From contig NZ_RCSU01000014.1 in assembly GCF_003991355.1 (NCBI RefSeq), positions 1 through 64,000 on the forward strand: a DNA stretch of 64,000 nucleotides, given 5' to 3'. The notes beneath the pieces were generated by a model that was given only the letters and a program-made list of their open reading frames with translations, ran no database searches and had not been told where the DNA came from. The stretch is from Pseudoflavitalea rhizosphaerae. GTDB taxonomy: Bacteria; Bacteroidota; Bacteroidia; Chitinophagales; Chitinophagaceae. Position numbers and translations under genes: made by a program. Below, piece by piece: positions 25,020-34,397 of this stretch; the stretch's first letter is position 1; each line of letters starts with the position of its first letter.

Positions 25020-26150
25020 ATGAATCAACGTATTTACTTCGATAATGCGGCAACCACACCCCTGGATGCCACTGTGCTGGAAGCAATGATGCCTTATCTG
25101 ACCGATAAATTCGGTAATCCGTCTTCTATCTATTCTTACGGAAGGGAGAGCAGGCTCGCCATCGAGAATGCCCGTAAATCCGTAGCGAAGATCCTCAATG
25201 CGCATCCTGCAGAGATCTTCTTCACTTCAGGTGGAACAGAAAGCTCCAATACCGCTATCTGCGCGGCTGTGCGCGATCTAGGATGCAAGCATATCATCAC
25301 ATCACCTGTTGAACACCACGCTACTTTGCATACAGTTGAAAACCTTTACCATCGCGGTGAAGCTGCCCTCAGCTATGTGAAGATGCTGCCGGACGGACAT
25401 ATCGATATGGAAGACCTGGAGCAATTGCTCGCTTCCTGTGAAGAAAAATCTGTTGTTACCCTCATGCATGCCAATAACGAGATCGGCAATATGATGGATA
25501 TTCATGCTGTTGGCGAACTCTGCAAAAAATACAATGCCATCTTCCATTCCGATACTGTTCAGACCGTTGGGCATTTCCCATTCGATCTGCGCAATACGCC
25601 TGTGCATTTCATTACAGGAGCAGGTCATAAGTTCCACGGCCCCAAAGGTGTAGGTATCCTCTACATCAATGAGAACGTGAAGATCAAACCCTTTATCCAG
25701 GGCGGTGGCCAGGAACGAAATATGCGCGCCGGTACCGAGAATCTTTACGGTGTGGTTGGTTTTGCCAAAGCGCTGGAAATGGCTACGGAAAATTATGAGA
25801 AAGACAGTGCACATATCGGGGGACTGAAATTATACATGATGGAAGAGTTGAAGAAACATATCCAGGGTGTTACCTTCAATGGTGATCCGCTCGGCAGAAG
25901 CCTCTACACAGTGGTGAGCGCTTCCTTCCCCAAAACAGAGAAGTCCGAGATGATCCTCTTCAATCTCGATATCAACAATATTTGCGCCAGTGGCGGCAGC
26001 GCCTGCACCAGCGGGGCCGATGCCGGTTCACATGTTATCCGCGCTATCAACAACATTCCCAACCAGGTGACCGTTCGCTTCTCTTTCAGCAAACAAAACA
26101 CGAAGGAAGAGGTTGATACGGTTGTAGCGAAATTGAAGGAGATGATCTAA
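25020..26150 (+). CDS. Cysteine desulfurase (NifS/IscS family)
   Basis: 376 residues. It is a PLP enzyme that moves sulfur from cysteine for Fe-S clusters or thio-modification. Motifs: FDNAATTPLD at the N-terminus, SGGTESSNTAI, the PLP Lys K204 in TGAGHKFHGPKG and the catalytic loop Cys C329 in ASGGSACTSGADAGSHV, plus EVD-type dimer contacts. The start ATG 25020 matches homologues; 19 extra codons upstream look non-coding. The GH13 gene starts 24 bases downstream and may be co-transcribed. Confidence 0.94.
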   Translation: MNQRIYFDNAATTPLDATVLEAMMPYLTDKFGNPSSIYSYGRESRLAIENARKSVAKILNAHPAEIFFTSGGTESSNTAICAAVRDLGCKHIITSPVEHHATLHTVENLYHRGEAALSYVKMLPDGHIDMEDLEQLLASCEEKSVVTLMHANNEIGNMMDIHAVGELCKKYNAIFHSDTVQTVGHFPFDLRNTPVHFITGAGHKFHGPKGVGILYINENVKIKPFIQGGGQERNMRAGTENLYGVVGFAKALEMATENYEKDSAHIGGLKLYMMEELKKHIQGVTFNGDPLGRSLYTVVSASFPKTEKSEMILFNLDINNICASGGSACTSGADAGSHVIRAINNIPNQVTVRFSFSKQNTKEEVDTVVAKLKEMI

Positions 26151-26174
26151 CTTGTTGCTCAAACAGAGCAACCT

Positions 26175-27569
26175 ATGACATCTACTATTTACAAATTGCT
26201 GGCAGGAGCTGCTGTTATCAGTAGCCTTCTGCCAGCTTGCGTTTCAGGACCTGAGAAAGAAAAAAAGACTGAAGAGGCAACTGTTGCACCAGTTGATTCA
26301 CTCTCCATTCCTCCGCCTCCCTCCTGGATCAAACAGTCCAATGTATACGAAGTAAATCTGCGTCAATATACCAAAGAGGGAACTTTCGCGGCCTTTGCGC
26401 AATCGCTGCCAAGACTGAAAGCGATGGGCGTGGAAATCCTTTGGTTCATGCCTGTTACACCCATCGGCGTTACTGATCGTAAAGGCACGCTTGGTAGTTA
26501 TTATGCAGTGGCCGATTACAAGGCAGTGAACCCGGAATTCGGCACCATGGCGGATTTCAAGAAACTGGTGAACGATGCGCATGCACAGGGTTTCAAAGTG
26601 ATCATCGATTGGGTGGCCAATCATACCAGTGCTGACCATCCCTGGCTCAAATCACATCCTGATTTCTATAATCGCGACAGCACCGGCAAAGCTCTTTCTG
26701 CTTTTGACTGGACAGATACCCGCGATCTCAATTACGATAACAGGGAGCTGCGCGACAGCATGATCGAAAACATGCGCTACTGGGTGCGTGAAACCGCTAT
26801 CGATGGCTTCCGCTGTGATGTAGCTTCAGAAGTGCCCACTGATTTCTGGAAACAATGCATCTCCAGCTTACAGAAAGATAAAAATCTCTTCATGCTCGCA
26901 GAAGGCGAAAAAGCAGACCTGCACAAAGCAGGTTTTGCCGCTACCTACGGATGGGACCTTTTCCAGCATATGAAGAAAGTGGCAGCAGGACAAACAAATG
27001 CATTATCGCTGGATTCCGTACTCGCAAGGGAAGACAGTGTGTTCTCTCCAGATGATGCCCGTCTTTATTTCACCAGCAACCATGATGAGAATAGTCATAA
27101 CAAAAGTGATTTCGGCACATTCCCCGGCCTGAAACATGGGGCTTTTGCAGTGCTTACACAAACCATGCGCGGCAGTCTCCCGCTGATCTATGGCGGCCAG
27201 GAAGAACCTGTGCTTCGTGCCCTGCCTTTCTTTGAGAAAGACAATATGAATATGAAGCAGTTCAAACGGGCTGCATTTTATAAAACATTGCTGGAACTTC
27301 GCAAACGCAATGTTGCACTGGCAACAGATGCCAGCTTCCGAAAAGTATCTGTGGGCGATGAGAAAGCACTCTATGCTTTTCTGCGTGAGAAGGAAGGAAA
27401 GAAAGTACTGGTGATACTGAACCTCTCCGCCAAAGAACAAACCATCTCTATCAAAGATGAAGTATTGGTGGGCGAACCGGTGAACCTTTTTCTCGGCGCG
27501 AAAGAACCTTTCAGGCTGGGACATAGTTTCGAGATCGAGCCCTGGGGTTATATCGTTTGTGAATATTGA
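26175..27569 (+). CDS. GH13 alpha-amylase-family lipoprotein
   Basis: 464 residues. The signal ends in a lipobox (SSLLPAC, Cys near 16), so it is lipid-anchored outside the cytoplasm. The catalytic domain has the GH13 regions: VIIDWVANHTS, FRCDVA (nucleophile D215), LAEGE (acid/base E243) and TSNHDEN (D304). A small C-terminal beta domain follows (VLVILNLSAKEQTISIKDE). At 464 residues it is a compact form. Substrate probably alpha-glucan or maltooligosaccharide (inference). The FGGY kinase starts 19 bases after its stop. Confidence 0.93.
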   Translation: MTSTIYKLLAGAAVISSLLPACVSGPEKEKKTEEATVAPVDSLSIPPPPSWIKQSNVYEVNLRQYTKEGTFAAFAQSLPRLKAMGVEILWFMPVTPIGVTDRKGTLGSYYAVADYKAVNPEFGTMADFKKLVNDAHAQGFKVIIDWVANHTSADHPWLKSHPDFYNRDSTGKALSAFDWTDTRDLNYDNRELRDSMIENMRYWVRETAIDGFRCDVASEVPTDFWKQCISSLQKDKNLFMLAEGEKADLHKAGFAATYGWDLFQHMKKVAAGQTNALSLDSVLAREDSVFSPDDARLYFTSNHDENSHNKSDFGTFPGLKHGAFAVLTQTMRGSLPLIYGGQEEPVLRALPFFEKDNMNMKQFKRAAFYKTLLELRKRNVALATDASFRKVSVGDEKALYAFLREKEGKKVLVILNLSAKEQTISIKDEVLVGEPVNLFLGAKEPFRLGHSFEIEPWGYIVCEY

Positions 27570-27588
27570 TCAGCTAACGTTATCATAC

Positions 27589-29106
27589 ATGCGATTTTTT
27601 ATAGGAATAGATATCGGAACAACACATACCAAAGCCATCGCACTGCAAAGCGATGGCTTTGTTGCAGGAACGGCTGTTGCAGGTTATGAACCGATCACCG
27701 ATGCACCGGGCAAACATGAACTGAAGCCTGATGAAGTGTTTGAAGCGGTGAAAACTGTGTGGAGAGAACTGATGCAAGTGATCAAAAGTAAAGGACTGGG
27801 GCAGCCCGAAGGCATCGCATTTTCCAGCGCCATGCACAGCCTGATAGCGATGGACGACAGGGGTTATCCCCTCACCAATTGCATCACCTGGGCCGATCTG
27901 CGCAGCCAGCCGCAGGCGGAGAATATAATAGCAGCGGGACTGGCCAATGATAGCTATCGTCATACCGGAACGCCTGTTCATCCTATGTCGCCGCTCTGCA
28001 AACTGATCTGGCTGCGCGAAGAAAGTCCCCAAATATTCAAACAGGCCGCAAAGTTCATCGGGATCAAGGAATATGTTTTTTACCAGTTGACAGGCCAGTA
28101 CCTGGTTGATCAGAGCATCGCTTCTGCAACAGGTTTGCTGGATATCCGGACAAGGGATTGGTATGCTCCGGCATTGAAGCTGGCCGGGGTAGATGAAAAT
28201 CGGTTATCCGGAATCGTTAGTACCGGTTATACTCATGAAGGCATCGGTAAAGATATAGCTGCTTATACCGGAACAGATGCAAACGTATTGTTGGTGATGG
28301 GGGCCAGTGACGGATGCCTTGCCAATATCGGCAGCAATGCGCTGGAGCCGGGCGATTGCAGTATTACCATCGGAACGTCCGGCGCTGTTCGCATGTTGAC
28401 CGATCAGCCTGCCACCGATGAACGCTCGCGTATATTCAATTATATCCTGGATGAAACGCATTATGTATGTGGAGGGCCACTCAACAATGGCGGTGCATTG
28501 GTGGAGTGGTATGCCGGTCATTTCCTGCAAAGGGATTTCCGTGAAAAAGGTGCGATGGAAGCGCTGATAAAGCAGGCAGCAACTGTGCCGGCAGGAGCGG
28601 AGGGTTTGTTGTTCCTGCCTTATGTGCGGGGAGAAAGAGCGCCTGTCTGGGATGCAGGAGCAAGAGGCGCATTGGTGGGACTTGACCACCGGCATACGCA
28701 GTCGCATGCTATCAGGGCAGTGATCGAAGGCATCAATTATGCAGTGCAGGATATTGCAATGGCTGTGAAAGAAACTGTAGGAGAACCGAAAAATATTTTT
28801 GTGAGTGGTGGCTTTCTAAAATCGTCCCAATGGGTGCAATGGCTGGCCGATCTGCTGGGACACCGCTTGCAGGTGGCCGCTGCGGCAGATGCCAGCGCAA
28901 TGGGAGCTGCCATTATGGGTTGGAAAGCGGCAGGACTGTTTTCTGATCTGTCAGCAGCGCGGCAATTTTTTCAGCCGCTGCAAACCTATGAGCCTGATCC
29001 CGCGCATCATGAAAAACTGCAGGCATATTACAAGATCTATACAGGATTGTATAATCAGTTGCAACATAGCTTTGAAAAACTGGGCCGTTTGCGCGATCCT
29101 TCTTAG
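27589..29106 (+). CDS. FGGY-family carbohydrate kinase, gluconokinase-like
   Basis: 505 residues. ATP-binding FIGIDIGTTHTKAIAL at the N-terminus; GNADGCLANIGS-like DGCLANIGSNAL and SITIGTSGAVRML in the middle; and the C-terminal FGGY signature FVSGGFLKSSQWVQWLADLLG. The closest pattern I recognise is gluconate kinase; xylulokinase is an alternative. ATG 27589 places the phosphate loop at the start; 10 further upstream codons overlap the previous gene. Likely in an operon with the GH13 lipoprotein. Confidence 0.88.
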   Translation: MRFFIGIDIGTTHTKAIALQSDGFVAGTAVAGYEPITDAPGKHELKPDEVFEAVKTVWRELMQVIKSKGLGQPEGIAFSSAMHSLIAMDDRGYPLTNCITWADLRSQPQAENIIAAGLANDSYRHTGTPVHPMSPLCKLIWLREESPQIFKQAAKFIGIKEYVFYQLTGQYLVDQSIASATGLLDIRTRDWYAPALKLAGVDENRLSGIVSTGYTHEGIGKDIAAYTGTDANVLLVMGASDGCLANIGSNALEPGDCSITIGTSGAVRMLTDQPATDERSRIFNYILDETHYVCGGPLNNGGALVEWYAGHFLQRDFREKGAMEALIKQAATVPAGAEGLLFLPYVRGERAPVWDAGARGALVGLDHRHTQSHAIRAVIEGINYAVQDIAMAVKETVGEPKNIFVSGGFLKSSQWVQWLADLLGHRLQVAAAADASAMGAAIMGWKAAGLFSDLSAARQFFQPLQTYEPDPAHHEKLQAYYKIYTGLYNQLQHSFEKLGRLRDPS

Positions 29107-29125
29107 TAAATTCCTTTCATAAAAA

Positions 29126-29180
29126 CAGCAGAAGGGACCGGGCCCTCCTGCTGCTGTACCTTTTCCTGCGTCTTTTTTTA
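29126..29180. terminator. Possible terminator between convergent genes
   Basis: CAGCAGAAGGG (29126-29136) pairs with CCCTCCTGCTG (29143-29153) with one mismatch; a T-rich tract (to 29180) follows after some 20 bases. The wide gap to the T run makes it a weaker candidate. Confidence 0.5.
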
Positions 29181-30728
29181 TGGAACAATGATCATCTGTT
29201 TGTGCAGGAATGCACCGTCAGCGAGCACTTGAACCACATACGTTCCCTTAGACAAAGGAGCGTCTTGTAGCGGCAGGGTTGCTGTCTGTCCACGGGCCAT
29301 CTGACCCAGCTTTTTTACAAGCACCTGCTGACCGGAAATATTCCTGATAACAACTTCCAGGTCAGCGGCACTTCTGTCTGTTTGAATAAACAGTTGTTTG
29401 GTTTGGTCTATGATTGTGGGGTATATTTTTGCAATAGCCTGTGCTTTCGTATTGATGCTTACAATGCCTGAGTATTTTTCAGGTCCGTCTCTATCGATGA
29501 TCTTCAAACGATACCATGATGGACCAACGGGGGTATTCCGATCTGTGAACTGATATTGGCGGTTACCATTGGGAGCTGCCACTGCCGCACTGGCTTTCAC
29601 CTCACCCACAGGATCGAAATTCCTTCCATTGGCGCTTCTCTCAACAACAAAACGATCTTCCGTACTTTCAGGCGTCGTCTGCCAACTCAGCCTGGATTCC
29701 CCGTTGTTTTGTGTGCCATCAAACTTTATGATTGATACAGGAAGCGTCACGCCATAAGCGAAAGAGATCCGGTTGGCGCCATGGTTCTCATAGAACTCAA
29801 GCACCATATTCCTGTTACCGGCTGCTGGTATGTGTACCACCTGCGTGGCAACTGTATAAGCCTGGTCTGTCCATCGGTCTATTGCCCATGTGGCGCCACC
29901 GTCGAGGCTTAACCGAAAACCGTCATCCCCTCCCGCAGTGAAGAGGTACCAGCCTGCTGCGAAATAATGCGTCAGCAGGAACCGTACACTGAATGTTTCT
30001 GTCCTTACAGAACAGCCACCACCGTTGAGGGTTACATCGTCGCCACCAAAGTTAGTATCGAAAGTTGGCGAAGCGGGATTGCCATATGTGGTAACTGTTC
30101 TTCTATAAGTTTCAAAATTCTTTCCATCGTAGAAATAGGCATTCCACCAGTTGCCTGTGCCATAGACCTGGCTAACGGTGGTATTGGGGCAGGAAGCATT
30201 GGCAATGTCGAAGCTTAGACTGCTGCCGTTCTGGGCCTGGTAATATTCAAGTACAAAATCATGCCAACCCGCGGAAAGCCTGTAAGTGATATCATATTCA
30301 TTGTATCCCTGTTCATACCATTCATCTATTACAAGGTTACCGTCTATGTATAACCGAACACCACCTTCTGCTCCTACGGTGAATGTATAAGTAGCCGCTG
30401 TGGCTCCCTGGTTTCTGCGCATCAGGGCGCGAACGCTGAAGTCGCCTGTATTGAGTGCGCAGTTGAAAGTGGTATTGAACCATGGATCATAATTCCCCCA
30501 GGTATCGAATGTTACATCGAAATCGGGATTTCCTGAATTTGCATAAGTGACCCTTCCATGATAATTGGTGAAATCTGTATTTCGATAAAAATAGGCATAC
30601 CAATAATTCTGCGTGGTATGATAGGCAGTTTGACTTTCACCGGGACTGGTGCAACTTTGAGCGGATGCCGGCATTACTGCATACAACATCATTCCGCTGA
30701 TAAAAACCAGCAGTAGTTTACTTTTCAT
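29178..30728 (-). CDS. Secreted double PA14-like protein with T9SS type A tail
   Basis: 516 residues. Signal peptide (about 1-24). Two related beta-domains follow, each starting with an aromatic block (NYWYAYFYRNTDF, about 42; GNWWNAYFYDGKNF, about 195) and containing GGVRLYIDGNLVIDEW or DDGFRLSLDGGATWAIDRW, the PA14 carbohydrate-binding pattern. A FN3-like segment (ESRLSWQTTPESTEDRFVVERS) leads to the C-terminal sorting domain (AKIYPTIIDQ, GTYVVQVLADGAFLHKQMIIVP), which directs type IX export. Probably a cell-surface adhesin or glycan binder. Confidence 0.85.
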   Translation of the reverse strand: MKSKLLLVFISGMMLYAVMPASAQSCTSPGESQTAYHTTQNYWYAYFYRNTDFTNYHGRVTYANSGNPDFDVTFDTWGNYDPWFNTTFNCALNTGDFSVRALMRRNQGATAATYTFTVGAEGGVRLYIDGNLVIDEWYEQGYNEYDITYRLSAGWHDFVLEYYQAQNGSSLSFDIANASCPNTTVSQVYGTGNWWNAYFYDGKNFETYRRTVTTYGNPASPTFDTNFGGDDVTLNGGGCSVRTETFSVRFLLTHYFAAGWYLFTAGGDDGFRLSLDGGATWAIDRWTDQAYTVATQVVHIPAAGNRNMVLEFYENHGANRISFAYGVTLPVSIIKFDGTQNNGESRLSWQTTPESTEDRFVVERSANGRNFDPVGEVKASAAVAAPNGNRQYQFTDRNTPVGPSWYRLKIIDRDGPEKYSGIVSINTKAQAIAKIYPTIIDQTKQLFIQTDRSAADLEVVIRNISGQQVLVKKLGQMARGQTATLPLQDAPLSKGTYVVQVLADGAFLHKQMIIVP

Positions 30729-31148
30729 AACGGTTTAGCGTTTAAGGGCACAAGGGTTTAACAAAAGGGCATAACAATCCTGTCTGGCTCATTTGGTCAG
30801 TTCAGGGCAGGAACTAACGGTTACGCGCCAGCGTATTTTTAATGATTTGTTTACATGGTTTTTTTGATCAGGTGAGCGTTTACGGGAGACGGCATAGCAG
30901 TGCCTGTACAGTTACAACCCATGGTGGAACTGTATTTCCTGGGAACGCTAAGGTTATCGTGGTTACATAGTTGCCGGGTAAGTGGCAAATGTTTTTACAG
31001 GGGAGCTTTTTTGCAGATAATGGCAGTTATCCAAGCCCTGGATATTTGTGTACGGTTGGAAACACGAATGTAACGCAGGAAATTTTATTTTTAGTATTAC
31101 AGCGTAACCAACATTTTCATTTCTTGAGAAATCGCAAGAATATTATAA
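30729..31148. other. 420-base intergenic region, no gene recognised
   Basis: Between the PA14 gene start and the mutS stop. No TAnnTTTG box is evident on either strand. TTCTTG...CAAGAA (31121-31140) is a small stem without a T run. A 65-codon plus-strand frame at 30971-31168 shows no recognisable features and runs into mutS antisense; it was not called. Confidence 0.6.
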
Positions 31149-33761
31149 TCAATTCACTTTTGATTTGATCTCCTGCAATTTAAGTAATGCTTCAACCGGT
31201 GTTAGTCTGTTGATGTCGATACCATTCAGTATTTGACGTATATCATCAAACGTTTCGCTGTGCGCATCAAAAATGGAAAGCTGGAATTTTTCCGTGGCGA
31301 TATTTTTTACACGGTCATTCGTTGCCGTTACAGTGGGACCATTTCCGTCAACATGTTTTTCTTCCAGCTGCTGCAATATTTCATTGGCGCGATTGATGAG
31401 GGAAGGGGGCATGCCCGCCATTTTCGCAACATGGATACCAAAGCTGTGCGTAGTGCCACCCGGCGCCAGTTTGCGCAGGAAGATCACTTTATTGCCAACT
31501 TCTTTATTGGTGATATGATAATTCTTTATACGGGGCATTTTATTTTCCAGCTCATTCAGTTCATGATAGTGTGTGGCAAATAAAGTGCGGGGTCTGAAAT
31601 CGGATTGATGCAGATACTCGGCAATGCTCCACGCGATGGAGATACCATCGTAAGTGGAAGTGCCTCTTCCGATCTCATCCAGCAATATCAAACTCCTGGG
31701 TGTGATATTATTGATGATGCTGGCCGTTTCATTCATTTCCACCATGAATGTTGATTCACCGCCGCTGAGATTATCGGATGCGCCTACCCGTGTGAAGATC
31801 TTATCGGTAAGCGGAATCTGCGCACTGTCTGCCGGAACAAAACTTCCCATATGCGCCATCAGGGTAATGAGGGCGGTCTGACGAAGGATCGCACTCTTAC
31901 CGCTCATGTTGGGGCCGGTAAGGATAATGATCTGTTTGCTTTCAGGATCAAGATCGATATCATTGGCGATATAAGATTCGCCAACCGGCAGGTTCCTTTC
32001 GATAACAGGGTGACGGCTTTCCTTCATGCTGAGTGAATAGCCCTCATGCATCTGCGGCTTCTTATAATTATACTGCAGGGCATTGCCGGCAAAGCAGATA
32101 AGACAATCCATAACAGCCAGCACACTGCCGTTTAATTGCATCGCTGCAAGGAAGGGCTGCAGGGCCGTGAGCAGTTCATCGTACAAAGCAGCTTCGATAC
32201 CTAGTATCTTTTCTTCAGCGCCTACTATCTTTTCTTCATACTCTTTCAGTTCGGGAGTGATATATCTTTCCGCACTGGTCAGCGTTTGTTTGCGGATCCA
32301 GTCGGCAGGCACTTTGTCTTTATGCGTATGCGTTACTTCCAGGAAATACCCGAATACATTATTGAAACCGATCTTGAGTGAGCTGATGCCGGTTTTATCT
32401 GCCTCTTTCTGTTGCAGCGCATTCAGGTAATCTTTTCCGCCATTGGCGATCTGACGAAGCTGGTCCAGTTCTGCATGAATGCCTTCACTGATCACACCGC
32501 CTTTGGCGGCCACAGCCGGAGGGTTATCGCAGATGGTGCGGTTGATCCGTTCACGAATTTCCGCGCAGGCATCGAGGGTATTGCTCAGTTTCACTAGGTA
32601 GGCGTTCTCACTGTTGGCAGTAAGCGCTTTCAACTCTTCGATATGCTGCAGGCCCCTGGCCAGTTGCAATACTTCGCGGGGACCGATCTTTTTAGTAGGG
32701 ATCTTGCTTACCAGTCTTTCTACATCTCCTGTCTGTTTGATATGGTGCGTGATCTTATTGCGCAGCTCCACTTCGCGGATAAAGTATTCTACCAGGTTGA
32801 GGCGTTCATTGATACGGTTGAGATCTTTCAGTGGCAGGAGGATCCATCTTTTCAGTAATCGCGCGCCCATGGGGCTGACGGTATTATCGAGCACTTTGTG
32901 CAGGCTGTTGCCCAGCTCGGGACCGCCGGTGAGTTCCAGGTTGCGGATGGTGAAGCGGTCCATCCAGAGATAATCCTCCCTGTCTATTCGCTGCACGCCT
33001 GTGATATGCTGAAGGTTCGGATGTTCCGTGTCTTTGAGATAATGCAGTACTGCTCCGGCTGCAATCAGACCTTCGCGCATACCCTCCACACCGAATCCTT
33101 TCAGTGAATGTGTCTGGAAATGTTTGAGCAGGCTTTCGGTGGCATAGGCTTCATCAAAGATCCAGCTCTCCATAGTATAAGTATAGAAGCGGTTACCGAA
33201 CTGCTCTTTGAACATTTTCTGGTAGCTGCGCTGGAAGATCACTTCCGCGGGCTTGAGGGTTTGCAGCAGTTTATCGATGTATTCCTGGTTGCCTTCGGCC
33301 ACAAAGAATTCTCCGGTGGAGATATCGAGGAAGGCGATGCCGCTCTGATCTTCTGAATAGTGAATGCCTGCCAGGAAATTGTTGCTGTTATGTTCCAGCA
33401 TTTTGTCGTTGGTGGCGATACCAGGGGTAACCAGTTCCGTTACGCCGCGTTTCACGATGCCTTTGGCCAGTTTGGGATCTTCGAGCTGATCGCAGATGGC
33501 CACGCGATGCCCGGCCTTCACCAGTTTATGCAGGTAGGTATCCAGGGAATGATGCGGGAAACCCGCCAGTTCCGAAGAACCGGCATCGCCATTATTCCTT
33601 TTGGTGAGGGTGATGCCCAGCACTTGTGCGGCCACAATGGCATCGCCGCCAAATGTTTCGTAGAAATCACCTACACGGAACAGCAACACAGCATCAGGAT
33701 ATTTTTGTTTGATAGCCTTATGCTGTTGCATCATCGGGGAAACGGTACCTGCTTTAGCCAT
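31149..33761 (-). CDS. mutS: DNA mismatch repair protein MutS
   Basis: 870 residues. Domain I has the mismatch-binding FRVGDFYETFG near residue 30; the connector, lever and clamp follow, then the ATPase domain with Walker A TGPNMSGKSAILRQ, ATP-loop RVGASDNLSGGESTFMVEM, Walker B LILLDEIGRGTST and FATHYHELNEL. Full length. ATG 33761 gives the usual MutS N-terminus; 28 extra upstream codons are not conserved-looking. A TATTTTTG box (minus, 33774-33767) ends five bases before the start, pointing to a leaderless or near-leaderless mRNA. mutL is not in the window. Confidence 0.97.
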   Translation of the reverse strand: MAKAGTVSPMMQQHKAIKQKYPDAVLLFRVGDFYETFGGDAIVAAQVLGITLTKRNNGDAGSSELAGFPHHSLDTYLHKLVKAGHRVAICDQLEDPKLAKGIVKRGVTELVTPGIATNDKMLEHNSNNFLAGIHYSEDQSGIAFLDISTGEFFVAEGNQEYIDKLLQTLKPAEVIFQRSYQKMFKEQFGNRFYTYTMESWIFDEAYATESLLKHFQTHSLKGFGVEGMREGLIAAGAVLHYLKDTEHPNLQHITGVQRIDREDYLWMDRFTIRNLELTGGPELGNSLHKVLDNTVSPMGARLLKRWILLPLKDLNRINERLNLVEYFIREVELRNKITHHIKQTGDVERLVSKIPTKKIGPREVLQLARGLQHIEELKALTANSENAYLVKLSNTLDACAEIRERINRTICDNPPAVAAKGGVISEGIHAELDQLRQIANGGKDYLNALQQKEADKTGISSLKIGFNNVFGYFLEVTHTHKDKVPADWIRKQTLTSAERYITPELKEYEEKIVGAEEKILGIEAALYDELLTALQPFLAAMQLNGSVLAVMDCLICFAGNALQYNYKKPQMHEGYSLSMKESRHPVIERNLPVGESYIANDIDLDPESKQIIILTGPNMSGKSAILRQTALITLMAHMGSFVPADSAQIPLTDKIFTRVGASDNLSGGESTFMVEMNETASIINNITPRSLILLDEIGRGTSTYDGISIAWSIAEYLHQSDFRPRTLFATHYHELNELENKMPRIKNYHITNKEVGNKVIFLRKLAPGGTTHSFGIHVAKMAGMPPSLINRANEILQQLEEKHVDGNGPTVTATNDRVKNIATEKFQLSIFDAHSETFDDIRQILNGIDINRLTPVEALLKLQEIKSKVN

Positions 33762-33845
33762 AGCGGCAAAAATAAGGGCTTTGGCGGCCTCCAAAAAATC
33801 CGTGGCAGGGGTGTGGAGAAAACGTGGATTGTTTCTGGTAACCAA

Positions 33846-33853
33846 TATCTTTG
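33846..33853 (+). promoter_or_regulatory. -7 box three bases before an RNA methyltransferase gene
   Basis: TATCTTTG is a perfect -7 match; the ATG at 33857 follows after three bases (CAT). Transcription would start at or within a base or two of the ATG, so the mRNA is likely leaderless. Confidence 0.55.
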
Positions 33854-33856
33854 CAT

Positions 33857-34393
33857 ATGCGTAAACTGGAAATGGACGAGCTTAACCGCCTCTCTGTGGA
33901 TGAATTCAAACAGAGTGAGAAAATACCCGTGGTGGTGGTGCTCGATAATATCCGCAGCATGCACAATGTGGGCAGTGTGTTCCGTACATGCGATGCATTT
34001 CTGTTGCAGGCTGTGTATCTTTGTGGCTACACACCTCAGCCCCCGCACCGCGATATTCATAAAACGGCGCTGGGCGCTACTGAAACCGTTGTCTGGAAAT
34101 ATTTTCCAACAACTATGGAAGCAGTTGAGCAACTGAAGCAGGAAGGATATGGCATCTGGGCCATCGAACAGGTGGAGAACAGTGTGCCGCTGCACCGGTT
34201 CAAATACAAGGAGCAGTCGCCGCTCGCAGTTGTATTCGGGAATGAGGTAACAGGCGTGGATGTTAATGTGGTGAAGGCCTGTGATGGCAGTATCGAGATC
34301 CCGCAGCTGGGCATGAAACATTCGCTCAATATCTCAGTGGCCGCGGGAATTGTGCTTTGGGAACTGGTGCGTGACCGCGAAAAACTATTGTAG
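33857..34393 (+). CDS. SpoU/TrmH-family RNA methyltransferase
   Basis: 178 residues. SPOUT knot motifs: VVVVLDNIRSMHNVGSVFRTCDAF (motif 1), LAVVFGNEVTGV (motif 2) and IEIPQLGMKHSLNISVAAGIVLWE (motif 3). It transfers methyl from SAM to a 2'-O-ribose or base in tRNA or rRNA; the exact site is unknown. ATG 33857 is preferred to the TTG at 33851, which is part of the -7 box. The next gene (ubiA) begins five bases after the stop. Confidence 0.92.
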   Translation: MRKLEMDELNRLSVDEFKQSEKIPVVVVLDNIRSMHNVGSVFRTCDAFLLQAVYLCGYTPQPPHRDIHKTALGATETVVWKYFPTTMEAVEQLKQEGYGIWAIEQVENSVPLHRFKYKEQSPLAVVFGNEVTGVDVNVVKACDGSIEIPQLGMKHSLNISVAAGIVLWELVRDREKLL

Positions 34394-34397
34394 AAAG

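Noticed and set aside
31121-31140. Terminator behind mutS
   Set aside because: TTCTTG/CAAGAA is a six-base stem with no T run on the minus strand.
30971-31168. 65-codon plus-strand frame between the PA14 gene and mutS
   Set aside because: Composition is unlike neighbouring genes, no recognisable features, and it overlaps the mutS 3' end antisense.
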